From an uncultured Candidatus Saccharibacteria bacterium (lineage in GTDB: Bacteria; Patescibacteriota; Saccharimonadia; Saccharimonadales; Saccharimonadaceae): a stretch of DNA of 64,000 nucleotides. The translations under genes were made by a program, and so were the position numbers. The stretch lies in NCBI GenBank assembly GCA_947090635.1, contig CAMUOM010000001.1:120438-184437 (forward strand). The letters are read 5' to 3'. The notes beneath the pieces are model-generated. The model worked only from the letters and a program-made list of their open reading frames with translations, ran no database searches and was not told the DNA's origin. Shown here one piece after another: positions 17,743 to 26,063 of this stretch (positions within the stretch are counted from its first letter, which is position 1; every line of letters begins with the position of its first letter).

Positions 17743-19817
17743 TGATTAATTGAAAATTTAACCCCTATTTTATTAGCAGAACTTGGCGTTGAAACCCAGA
17801 ATGGTGACATATTAACCGTAACATCTTGTACCCCGGGTATCTTCATCAATTCTTGCTTAATCTCCGCCTGCTTTTTGCCTACAGACCTGCTTTTAATATC
17901 ATCTTCCTTAATAACCGGACCAACATATCCCACTGTACTAGCATTCACAGTATAGCCACGGCGTTCCGCTTTAAACTGTTTAAATTCTAGCTTAGACAAT
18001 CCAGTATCATAAACCTGCTGGCTATTATCTGGTTCAATCTTAGCGCTCAAAAATTCCTTCATATCAGCAGACTTCACTGCCAATAAACTATACGTAACTT
18101 CCACTGTTAAGCTAGCTTTACCATCCTCTGATACTTGGTTAACATCTGGCGTAGATTTAGGTGCACCGGCTTGTTGTGTAAAGCTATCTTCAATAACCCT
18201 TTCGTCCTTTAGCTGCTCCTCTAATTTACGCTTTTGCTCGTCAGCATTATTCTGCTCCTTCAACTTAGCCAATGCGCTATCAACATCTTGGCGCGTCACA
18301 ACCTTAACCGTCTTTTTTGTACCACCAGTGAATCCATTAGCAGCTACAGCTGATACAGCATCTGCGCTATAACCAGATATCGACAACTTCGTACTAGCTT
18401 CTACATTGAATTCATCACCGATATTAGCTGCCGTAGCCTTGGCAGATACGCAATTTTGCTTCACGTCCGCACCGTTACCAATACTATAGCCCTTTACTGT
18501 CGCAGGGGCATCTAGAGTGTAAATTTTTCCACTAGCACTACGTAGCTGTGTACCCGCCTTAATATTCACAACATTTTGTTGTAAACTAGTAAGGCTCAAC
18601 ATGATTGGCTTCTTGTTACAAATCGTAATATCACCAGTAGCTTTGTTGCCTTGTTCGCGCGTACCAGTTGCATCAAACTGGACTGTATCAGACGACTTAA
18701 AGGACTTAACTATTACCGGCACCACACCACGCTTGACATCCAGCTTGGCATTAGGAATTAAGCTTAAATTGGCTTTAATATCCTTTGGAATAGTTTTCGC
18801 CTTAATAATAATATCTGTATGTGGAGCAAACATAATAGCCCATGCCGCAAAGCCACCCACAACTACGACAACAAACAAAAAACTAACAAACTTAGCTCTA
18901 AACGCACCAAAATTCGGTACGGTAGAACGTTCGCGTCGACGCTTTGCGCTATCGCGTTTTTCTTTATCGTCATTAACGCCGTTAGCATCTAGATCATTGT
19001 GATGCTTATCATCTACCTCAATCGATGCAACAGCAGCACTAATTTCTTCATCTTCAGGAATATCATCAGCTGATTTGGCCATATCATCCAGCTCCCCCAC
19101 AGGAACATCCATACCATCAATTACATCCTCTTCCTGTTCCTCTTGTGGTTCGTGTTTATCTAAGTCATCCACCTTTTCTACTCTTTTGGGCTGCTCAGTG
19201 GCGCGCGTTGCTTGCTCTTTGGTAGTATGAATAGTCGATTGCGCATTCACGCTCTTCGCTACTGGAATACTAAGACTAGACGCTATACTAATTAGAGATG
19301 ACTCAGTAGTTATAATAGTAATTTTTTTATGATAGCGCTCAGCAGCACGCCTAATTAGCTTCAAATTAACTAAGCTATTCAATACCCCGCGTTTTGCGCT
19401 AGGCACCAAAGCTACCACTGATTGCTCAGATGCAGTCACGCGCTCAATTAGAGACGTTACATCATCATCACTGTCAACATACACCGTATCCCTACCACGC
19501 AGACTAGAAACGCTACGTGATGCACTCCTGATGTCCGAACTAGACTTTTGGGTATCTTCGTTCTTAGTAGGCTGTGCCGCTTTACCCACATGTTCTTGTT
19601 CCGCTTTTTGCGTTGACTTTTCGCTATAATCTGCCACATCATCCACATTGTCATCAACAGTAGGCTTGCTTTCCATAGAATCTTCATGCGACTCAGCATA
19701 ATGCGCACGACTACGGTATGTTGCCTTTGTGTCTGGAACACGTCGCGCGTTAGCGTCAGCGCTACGTCTCACCTTAATATTGTCATTTTCGCTTGATATT
19801 GTATCTAGTTTAGCCAT
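17739..19817 (-). CDS. Membrane protein with baseplate-J-like extracytoplasmic domain
   Basis: A 692-residue bitopic protein. Residues 1-110 are charged and of low complexity. About 110-190 form a Rossmann-like domain (TSLIERVTASEQSVVALVP and KKITIITTESSLISIA). An acidic linker follows, then one membrane helix (FVSFLFVVVVVGGFAAWAIM, around 310-330), then a long extracytoplasmic part rich in beta strands. That part resembles baseplate-J-like domains: DATGTREQGNKATGDITI, later AATAANIGDEFNV. Such proteins recur in CPR genomes, but their role is unknown to me. It has an AGGAGGG ribosome binding site and lies between an FtsA-like gene and ruvX-mltG, suggesting an envelope or division role. Confidence 0.6.
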   Translation of the reverse strand: MAKLDTISSENDNIKVRRSADANARRVPDTKATYRSRAHYAESHEDSMESKPTVDDNVDDVADYSEKSTQKAEQEHVGKAAQPTKNEDTQKSSSDIRSASRSVSSLRGRDTVYVDSDDDVTSLIERVTASEQSVVALVPSAKRGVLNSLVNLKLIRRAAERYHKKITIITTESSLISIASSLSIPVAKSVNAQSTIHTTKEQATRATEQPKRVEKVDDLDKHEPQEEQEEDVIDGMDVPVGELDDMAKSADDIPEDEEISAAVASIEVDDKHHNDLDANGVNDDKEKRDSAKRRRERSTVPNFGAFRAKFVSFLFVVVVVGGFAAWAIMFAPHTDIIIKAKTIPKDIKANLSLIPNAKLDVKRGVVPVIVKSFKSSDTVQFDATGTREQGNKATGDITICNKKPIMLSLTSLQQNVVNIKAGTQLRSASGKIYTLDAPATVKGYSIGNGADVKQNCVSAKATAANIGDEFNVEASTKLSISGYSADAVSAVAANGFTGGTKKTVKVVTRQDVDSALAKLKEQNNADEQKRKLEEQLKDERVIEDSFTQQAGAPKSTPDVNQVSEDGKASLTVEVTYSLLAVKSADMKEFLSAKIEPDNSQQVYDTGLSKLEFKQFKAERRGYTVNASTVGYVGPVIKEDDIKSRSVGKKQAEIKQELMKIPGVQDVTVNMSPFWVSTPSSANKIGVKFSINQ

Positions 19818-19826
19818 TTAACCCTC

Positions 19827-21092
19827 CTAAATTCGCAAAATGCGGTCTAGCTTACCCTTTATACCTTCATTATGACCACTTGTTGTCTTTATTGTATCAT
19901 ATCCTACACGCAATAAGCCTAAAGCGGTTACAAAATTACAACCTTGCACATCGCCGGTAGCATCACTTATACCAACTACATCATCGGGGCTAATATGTTG
20001 TACTAATGGTCGACGCGCAAACGGTAAATCTTTATACCAATCGGTAGTCTCCAGATTATCAACTAAAGCCTCTAGAGACGCACCACCACCGCAAAGTAAA
20101 AACTTCGTTGGTAAACGGTCAATCGTATCAAACTCTTCTAGTGCGATCTGTACACCAGACAGCCAAACTTCCATTGTTTTATTTACTGCGTTATCAATTA
20201 CTGTTTTAACCTTCGGCTTAATCTTTGCATTAGATAAATTAACCTTTAGTTTCTCCGCGACCTCATAGCTAACGCCTAAATCATGACTGATTGTCTTCGT
20301 AAATGAGCGGCCGGCAACACCAAACATTTTGGTTCCTTCTACACCACCGTCATTCACGACAGCAATATCAGTGCTGCCACCGCCAATATCACATAAAATC
20401 GCCGTATAGTTTTGATCTGATTCATTGCCTAATACTGCACGCGCCACGGCAAACGGCTCAGCCGCAACAGCTAATAAATCTAAATCTAAGCTATCAGCAG
20501 TTCGCTCCAATGCACTAATGTGCATTGCCGGCGCAAACGCTGTATAAATCTGAATCGAAACATCTTTACCGGTAAACCCTAACGGATTAGATACTTTATA
20601 GCCATCAATATGAATACTAACAATAGCCGAGTTGACCAATTTAACGTCAACGTCCGGAGTGCCAGTCTCAAACCCTATCTGTTTTTGCGCCTTAACCGCA
20701 GCCCGCTCTTGTATCTTGTTAATAATTAAACTCATTTCGGCGGAATCTAGTGGCCTATCCTGCTGTGGACGTCGGTAACGAATTGTAGAAGTAATACCCT
20801 TAACAAATTCACCGGCAATACCAACTACTACATTTCTAGCACGTACGCCAGCTTGGTCTTCAGCCATCATTAAAGCAGATTCACAACTCTTGATTACACC
20901 TGTAATATCAGATATGGCACCGCTAGTCATATTACCAAATTCCTGACGTGCCCGACCAACACCGATTACTCGCAAATCATTGGTGTCATCATCTTCAATA
21001 AATTCAGCTATTAGCACCTTAGTATACTCGGTACCAATATCTAGCGCCGCTAGATACCGCTCAGCACTCCCGCTACGTGAGAATAACTTCAT
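19827..21092 (-). CDS. FtsA/PilM-like actin-fold ATPase
   Basis: Actin-like ATPase of 421 residues. Phosphate 1 motif LAALDIGTEYTKVLIAE lies near residue 15, the SHS2 (1C) region follows, phosphate 2 is CDIGGGSTDIAVV and the adenosine motif is LCGGGASLEAL. FtsA tethers FtsZ to the membrane in division; PilM does a similar job for type IV pili. The FtsA-specific C-terminal amphipathic helix might be GIKGKLDRILRI. The cell-wall gene context (MltG, LysM-CHAP) favours FtsA. The start codon directly follows a leaderless-type promoter. Confidence 0.8.
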   Translation of the reverse strand: MKLFSRSGSAERYLAALDIGTEYTKVLIAEFIEDDDTNDLRVIGVGRARQEFGNMTSGAISDITGVIKSCESALMMAEDQAGVRARNVVVGIAGEFVKGITSTIRYRRPQQDRPLDSAEMSLIINKIQERAAVKAQKQIGFETGTPDVDVKLVNSAIVSIHIDGYKVSNPLGFTGKDVSIQIYTAFAPAMHISALERTADSLDLDLLAVAAEPFAVARAVLGNESDQNYTAILCDIGGGSTDIAVVNDGGVEGTKMFGVAGRSFTKTISHDLGVSYEVAEKLKVNLSNAKIKPKVKTVIDNAVNKTMEVWLSGVQIALEEFDTIDRLPTKFLLCGGGASLEALVDNLETTDWYKDLPFARRPLVQHISPDDVVGISDATGDVQGCNFVTALGLLRVGYDTIKTTSGHNEGIKGKLDRILRI

Positions 21093-21098
21093 GTTAAT

Positions 21099-21104
21099 AT
21101 TATA
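21099..21104 (-). promoter_or_regulatory. Extended -10 box of a leaderless promoter for the ftsA-like gene
   Basis: TGC-TATAAT on the minus strand, 6 nt before the ATG at 21092. It lies between the udg stop (21114) and the ftsA-like start, so the division operon can be transcribed independently of udg. Confidence 0.7.
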
Positions 21105-21113
21105 GCATAACGC

Positions 21114-21680
21114 TTATTGTTTTAACACATTTAGTTGTTGAACCAAATTATCAAAATCATCAAACAACGTCTGGCGCAACGAACCATTATATAGAGCTGC
21201 CGCAGGATGATACAACGGCATTATTTTCCATTTATCATACATAAATGTTTCACCGTGAGCTGTAGAAATATTAGCATTTGGCAGAAAGTACGTCATAGCA
21301 TGCCTCCCCATGGGAGCAATCACCGTTGGGTCAATAATCTCTAATTCTCGCAACAAATACGGCCAAAACTCAGCTTTCTCCTGCGGTGATGGGTCGCGAT
21401 TTTTAGGCGGGCGATATTTTACAATATTTGTAATATAAATATCTTCTCGCGCCAAACCGCTATTATCAAGCATTTTGTCTAATAATTTACCGGCAGCACC
21501 AATAAACGGACGCCCTTCACGGTCTTCGTGCGCACCAGGAGCCTCGCCAATTAATACCAGTTTGGCATTTGAATTACCAAACCCCATCACCAGCTGGGTA
21601 GCCTGACTAGCCAAATCATTGCACACTTTGCAAGTTACAATCTCATTGGCTAACTCACGTAATTTTTCAGTCTTGTTCAT
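21114..21680 (-). CDS. Family 4-type uracil-DNA glycosylase with half of the Fe-S cysteines missing
   Basis: Removes uracil from DNA to start base excision repair. The 188-residue product has motif 1 GEAPGAHEDREGRPFIG (45-61) with its catalytic glutamate, the GAAGKLLD segment, and the motif 2 region YHPAAAL. The family normally holds a [4Fe-4S] cluster with four cysteines. Here C17-x2-C20 is present, but the third and fourth positions are Tyr89 (in NIVKYRPP) and Phe105 (in AEFWPYL). The protein probably lacks the cluster or binds another metal. The stop of the gene before it ends one base upstream of this start. Confidence 0.87.
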   Translation of the reverse strand: MNKTEKLRELANEIVTCKVCNDLASQATQLVMGFGNSNAKLVLIGEAPGAHEDREGRPFIGAAGKLLDKMLDNSGLAREDIYITNIVKYRPPKNRDPSPQEKAEFWPYLLRELEIIDPTVIAPMGRHAMTYFLPNANISTAHGETFMYDKWKIMPLYHPAAALYNGSLRQTLFDDFDNLVQQLNVLKQ

Positions 21681-22856
21681 CTAACGGCCAGCTTTGTCTT
21701 CTAGGTATCCAGACAAATCACGCAGCGCCTTCATTAAGTCAGACCGATGCCTCACTACGCGCTCTACTAATCCACGACGTTGTAGAGAAAACTTCTGCAT
21801 ATCATTGTTCGCCGCATTAACCGCATCAGTAGCATCAGACCCTCTAGTGAATCGCTTTTTAGTAGCGCTAGATAATTCTTTATAAGCCTGAGCTAATTGA
21901 TTAAAGGCCAAATCAACATCATGGTCGGATGTATTAAAACCAGACATTTTATTAGCAATAGTATCAGCATCATTATCCATCTTGTTGATTACTTTATCGT
22001 CCGCCGTTTGAAGTGCCACCGTAGCATTGAAAGACTTAATATTAGCTAAAATTGGTGATAAAGCATCATAGATATTTGAAACTACACTCAAATCTTGGTC
22101 AAATAATCTATGTTTACTAATAATGCTATTTAACTGTGCACTAGCCCCACTATCATTTTTAATAGCTAAACTACCTTGTACTGATACAATGCTTGAATTT
22201 AACGAATTACGCAAAGACGTCAAGTCATTTCTAGCCTGTATAAATTTTTCATCCGTAATATTATCTTTAAACTCATTTAGCCCGCGCAATACATCTGACA
22301 GCTCAGTATCCTTAACGGTATTTATAACCGACTCGATATTCTGGGCAGATTCACTATATGATTTACTGCTGGGTCGCATCATTGGTGGCAACACAATTAC
22401 CGCAAAAATAATTAATATTAAAGCAAAAGTAATCAACCCGCCTATCATTAAATTACGAACCGACAATTGAGGGTCTTGTTTCTTTTTTGTATCGGACTGT
22501 TGTGGTTGAGGATAGCCATAATTATTGTTATATGGAGGTACACCACCCATCGCGCCATTAAGCATCGGCTGAGCCAGATCTGGTGGCATATTTTGATTCG
22601 CTTGCGCATAATATTGCGGTATCAGACGCTGTTGTGGTGACACATTATTACTCTGAGTCTGAGGCATCTGAACATGTTGTTGCAAAGGCATACTGCGGCT
22701 CTGAAGCTGCGGCACCTGAATATGCTGTTGCGGCTGAGAATTTCCGCCCCCATACTGCTTATACATCTTCTTTGAAATATGGCTACTGGCAGGAAACAGC
22801 GCATCGGGCGCTATATTATTCAGCTGACTAGATTGGCCTGATTGATTATTTCGCAT
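21681..22856 (-). CDS. Membrane protein with Q/P-rich cytoplasmic N-terminus and helical C-terminal domain
   Basis: A 391-residue bitopic protein with no family I recognise. Residues 1-125 are rich in Gln, Pro, Asn and Met with short repeats (QQHVQMPQTQSN, LQQ and similar). One membrane helix (LMIGGLITFALILIIFAVIVL) lies near 135-160, followed by about 225 residues predicted helical, probably outside. Same architecture as the next gene upstream (22940-24553), so the pair are likely distant paralogues. AGGGTAGG precedes the ATG. It is directly followed by udg with no spacing. Confidence 0.7.
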   Translation of the reverse strand: MRNNQSGQSSQLNNIAPDALFPASSHISKKMYKQYGGGNSQPQQHIQVPQLQSRSMPLQQHVQMPQTQSNNVSPQQRLIPQYYAQANQNMPPDLAQPMLNGAMGGVPPYNNNYGYPQPQQSDTKKKQDPQLSVRNLMIGGLITFALILIIFAVIVLPPMMRPSSKSYSESAQNIESVINTVKDTELSDVLRGLNEFKDNITDEKFIQARNDLTSLRNSLNSSIVSVQGSLAIKNDSGASAQLNSIISKHRLFDQDLSVVSNIYDALSPILANIKSFNATVALQTADDKVINKMDNDADTIANKMSGFNTSDHDVDLAFNQLAQAYKELSSATKKRFTRGSDATDAVNAANNDMQKFSLQRRGLVERVVRHRSDLMKALRDLSGYLEDKAGR

Positions 22857-22939
22857 TACCTACCCTTATTTCTTATATAACCAATACGATATCAATTTAC
22901 GTATACGCTTATTTTAGCATACTTTACAATAAATAGACA

Positions 22940-24553
22940 TCATTTGGCAGTCTTGGCTACTATCTCATTTTTTAGATTGCCTAGAACGTCAACAAGTTTG
23001 TTTCGACTATCAATCGTATCGTTAAAATAAGTATCCATCTGAGCTGATTCTTGGTCGATTCTTGTCAACGCAGTAAGCGTACCATTCATATCAGGCATCA
23101 TGCCGCCGCTTGGTTTACTGTTTGCGTTCTTAACAAATGATACCAAAATCGTTTTGTTATCATCTATCACCGACCGCGCCAACTTATCAAAATCGTCATC
23201 CCCTGACTTAAATTTCTTAAACTCATCGTTAGCTTTATTTATATTCGACAAAGCCTCGTTTAGTTGATCACTCGACCACTGCATATTGGGTTCTTTCATA
23301 CGTTTGATACCACTGCTATAAGGCATGTATGTTGTGAAAAATTTATTTGATGCTATCGCATGTTTTCTAAAATTACCGTATGTCTTTTTAAGCTCATCTA
23401 AACTATCGGATATTTTTTTATCACCCCGCAATGCACCATTATTAGTTAGCTTATTTATCACAGCATCATACCTTTCAATGCCATTCATTGGGCTGCTGAC
23501 CGACTTAAACAGTGTTTCCGAGGGGGCTAATTTAGTCCCAGTAAAGAACGTTATGCCATTATCGCTATTAATCCAATCTCCGCCCTTACCACTTGAATCG
23601 TTCCTAGGCCGAGCATTACGCTTTAAGGCAATATCCTTAACACTATCAATAGCAGCTATGGCGTCTTTATAGCTATTGCCTTTTAGCTGGCCCATAGCTA
23701 AAACAATACCAATGACCAATACTATAACTACGGTTGTAGCAACCGCCAAATACAACATTAGTTTGTTTGATTGCAAGTTATTAATTATAGTAGTGTAAAA
23801 AGGCGCACTGTACTGTTGGCCTGAAGGCTGAATATTTACATTAGTATCTATTTGTTGATCTATAGATTGACCGTAAACATCTGGCTGCATTTGTTGTTGT
23901 ATATTTATATTGTTGTAACTAGATGATTCATACGTTGGCTGCTGATTATATGCATTTTGCTGCATAACCATATTTGGCGCATACTCATTAGCATTATCGC
24001 CACTGTATTGCTGCTGATATGTATTCATACTGACCTGCTGAGCATTCTGCATATAATTAGGATATTGTTGCTGCACCGGCTGCTGATACGAATTATATGA
24101 CTGAGAATACATAGCCGCTTGCTCTTGCGCGGCATTCTGAGTATACATAGCAGACTGTTGCATGGTTGGTTGTTGATAAACCTGCTGCGATGGTGTATTT
24201 TGATAGGCAGACTGTTGCCACACTGCTGGCTGATAACTATTAGCCTGAGGCTGTCGCTCGTAATAACCACCATACGCACTATTATTAGCTTGCGCTAGTT
24301 GTGCGTTATGGGGTTCCGCCTGCGTCTGTTGATTATAATATTGATTATAGTATTGCCAATAACCAGCCTGAGTGGGAGACTGATTTATATTTTGCTGCAT
24401 ATCATATCCCGTAGAACCCTGCGTTTGCTGCTGCGAATAAGATTGTGCAGGATATTGAGCATTATTCATATAATAATTATTCGGCAAATTCTGCTGATAA
24501 TTTTGATATGTCGAATTATCTTCGCCTTGAATATTAGATGAATTATCGTTCAT
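22940..24553 (-). CDS. Membrane protein with long Q/N/Y-rich prion-like N-terminus
   Basis: A 537-residue protein. Residues 1-about 255 are almost only Gln, Asn, Tyr, Ser, Ala, Pro and Met with motifs such as YQQP, QQ and NNY recurring irregularly. A membrane helix (LMLYLAVATTVVIVLVIGIVLA) follows near 270-292, then about 240 helical residues. The positive-inside pattern puts the low-complexity part in the cytoplasm, by inference. It resembles compositionally prion-like domains of eukaryotes. It may drive self-association at the membrane; function unknown. AAGGACTG lies before the start. Confidence 0.7.
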   Translation of the reverse strand: MNDNSSNIQGEDNSTYQNYQQNLPNNYYMNNAQYPAQSYSQQQTQGSTGYDMQQNINQSPTQAGYWQYYNQYYNQQTQAEPHNAQLAQANNSAYGGYYERQPQANSYQPAVWQQSAYQNTPSQQVYQQPTMQQSAMYTQNAAQEQAAMYSQSYNSYQQPVQQQYPNYMQNAQQVSMNTYQQQYSGDNANEYAPNMVMQQNAYNQQPTYESSSYNNINIQQQMQPDVYGQSIDQQIDTNVNIQPSGQQYSAPFYTTIINNLQSNKLMLYLAVATTVVIVLVIGIVLAMGQLKGNSYKDAIAAIDSVKDIALKRNARPRNDSSGKGGDWINSDNGITFFTGTKLAPSETLFKSVSSPMNGIERYDAVINKLTNNGALRGDKKISDSLDELKKTYGNFRKHAIASNKFFTTYMPYSSGIKRMKEPNMQWSSDQLNEALSNINKANDEFKKFKSGDDDFDKLARSVIDDNKTILVSFVKNANSKPSGGMMPDMNGTLTALTRIDQESAQMDTYFNDTIDSRNKLVDVLGNLKNEIVAKTAK

Positions 24554-24609
24554 ATAAAACAGTCCTTATTAATATGTTTATGTTTATATATTAGCAAATT
24601 ATTCCACTC

Positions 24610-25284
24610 CTATAAAATGTTGTGCGTTGATTCGCTAATAATGTTTTTTACTCGCTCAGTCAACTCCTGCGGCGTCTCATTGTCTTTTGGCTTTATCATC
24701 GGTAAAAAATTAACTTCAACCGGCGGTTTACCTTTATGCCATCGCTTACTGCTATACGGCCATGCCTGAAATGCGCCACTAATAGCAATTGGCAAGATTT
24801 TTACATTGGTATCTAATGCGATACGCGCAAGGCCGGTATGGAATTTTCCTAGATTACCAGAACGAGTCCTAGTCCCCTCAGGGAATACCAAAATTGAAAT
24901 CTTTTCATCAATTAACCGCCGCGACACCCCTTGATGCCGCCCCGATTTATCACGGTCGATTGGATAAGTATTTAGCAGAATGCGCGTTGGTTTACTCTGT
25001 AGCCAATTACGGAAGAAATTGTCTGTCGCCGCACCCACTGCTGTACGTGCTGCAATTTGATGCGGCAAACTACCAATAATCAACAGTGCATCGAGGTGCG
25101 ACTGATGATTTGACATCATAATCACTGGGTCACTAAACTGCTTTAAATGGCTAACACCTTTTACTGTTACCGTAAAATTACGGCGCAAAAATGGTCTTAG
25201 TAGTACCGTCTGAACGCTGCGACGGAGCCAGTACAATACCTTTGAATGATAACGATTTAGTCGCTTTGCCGAACTATCAACCAT
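24610..25284 (-). CDS. plsC: 1-acyl-sn-glycerol-3-phosphate acyltransferase (second PlsC family protein)
   Basis: A 224-residue acyltransferase with the H-x4-D catalytic motif (NHQSHLDA), the acceptor motif FPEGTRTRSG and ILPIAISGAF in the third block. Predicted to acylate a lysophospholipid at the membrane. It overlaps the upstream SDR gene by 8 nt, so both are probably one unit. It is clearly different in sequence from the plsC at 4735-5391, so the two may use different acceptors. Confidence 0.87.
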   Translation of the reverse strand: MVDSSAKRLNRYHSKVLYWLRRSVQTVLLRPFLRRNFTVTVKGVSHLKQFSDPVIMMSNHQSHLDALLIIGSLPHQIAARTAVGAATDNFFRNWLQSKPTRILLNTYPIDRDKSGRHQGVSRRLIDEKISILVFPEGTRTRSGNLGKFHTGLARIALDTNVKILPIAISGAFQAWPYSSKRWHKGKPPVEVNFLPMIKPKDNETPQELTERVKNIISESTHNIL

Positions 25285-26059
25285 GATAATTTTTCGTCTT
25301 CATATACCTACGCGTTACACTATAGCGAAGTGCCACTGGCCCATGTTGTAAGAACCAAATCGCCAAACGCCAGCGACGGGTTGGAATAATCCAACCTTTT
25401 CCACGCTTAGCAGCTTTAATAGCTTCACGAACTACCTCAGGGGGCTTCACGTAAACCCACTCTGGGATTGACGGCTCAGGCAATCCTAATGCAGCATGAA
25501 AATTAGTATGCATCCAAGCTGGACAAACTGCCGTAGCCGTTACGTCGCTACCCTTTAACGCCAACGCCAAACTACGCGTATAGGTTAACACGTAGCCCTT
25601 GATAGCTGAGTAATTACCCTGCAAGGTCCACGCAGCAGTTGATGACACATTAATAATATGACCATAGCCTTGCTGTTTCATCACACGCACCGCTGCCAGA
25701 CTAAACCGCATCAAGTTAGTTGCCATTACATTCATTGCGCAGCATTGCTTTGCAATAGTATCGTCTGAAGCGTCATCAACTGGTGCGTGCAAACCAAAGC
25801 CCACGTTATTTACCATATAAGACAAATCCGAAGTGTCAATAATTTGTTTAAACACCTCATCCGCGGCTTTTTTATCCGCTAAATCCACCGCTAAAGTTTT
25901 AACTTTAATATGATATTGTTGCTTTAATTCTTTGCTAACCGCTTGCAAACCAGCGTTGTCTCGTGCAACTAAGCATAAATTGCACCCAGAGTCAGCAAGC
26001 TGGCGGGCAAATTCCAAGCCCATACCAGAACTGCCGCCAGTAATTACTGCCCAAGCCAT
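25277..26059 (-). CDS. Short-chain dehydrogenase/reductase (classical SDR)
   Basis: NAD(P)-dependent oxidoreductase of 260 residues with the Rossmann motif TGGSSGMGLEFA, the NNVG motif, catalytic serine in NVSSTAAW and Y-x3-K in YSAIK. The C-terminal extension is basic (RRYMKTKNYHG). SDRs of this type that sit beside acyltransferases often act on ketoacyl or lipid substrates, but the substrate here is unknown. It follows pnp by 4 nt and has an AGGAG site. Confidence 0.87.
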   Translation of the reverse strand: MAWAVITGGSSGMGLEFARQLADSGCNLCLVARDNAGLQAVSKELKQQYHIKVKTLAVDLADKKAADEVFKQIIDTSDLSYMVNNVGFGLHAPVDDASDDTIAKQCCAMNVMATNLMRFSLAAVRVMKQQGYGHIINVSSTAAWTLQGNYSAIKGYVLTYTRSLALALKGSDVTATAVCPAWMHTNFHAALGLPEPSIPEWVYVKPPEVVREAIKAAKRGKGWIIPTRRWRLAIWFLQHGPVALRYSVTRRYMKTKNYHG

Positions 26060-26063
26060 CTAA

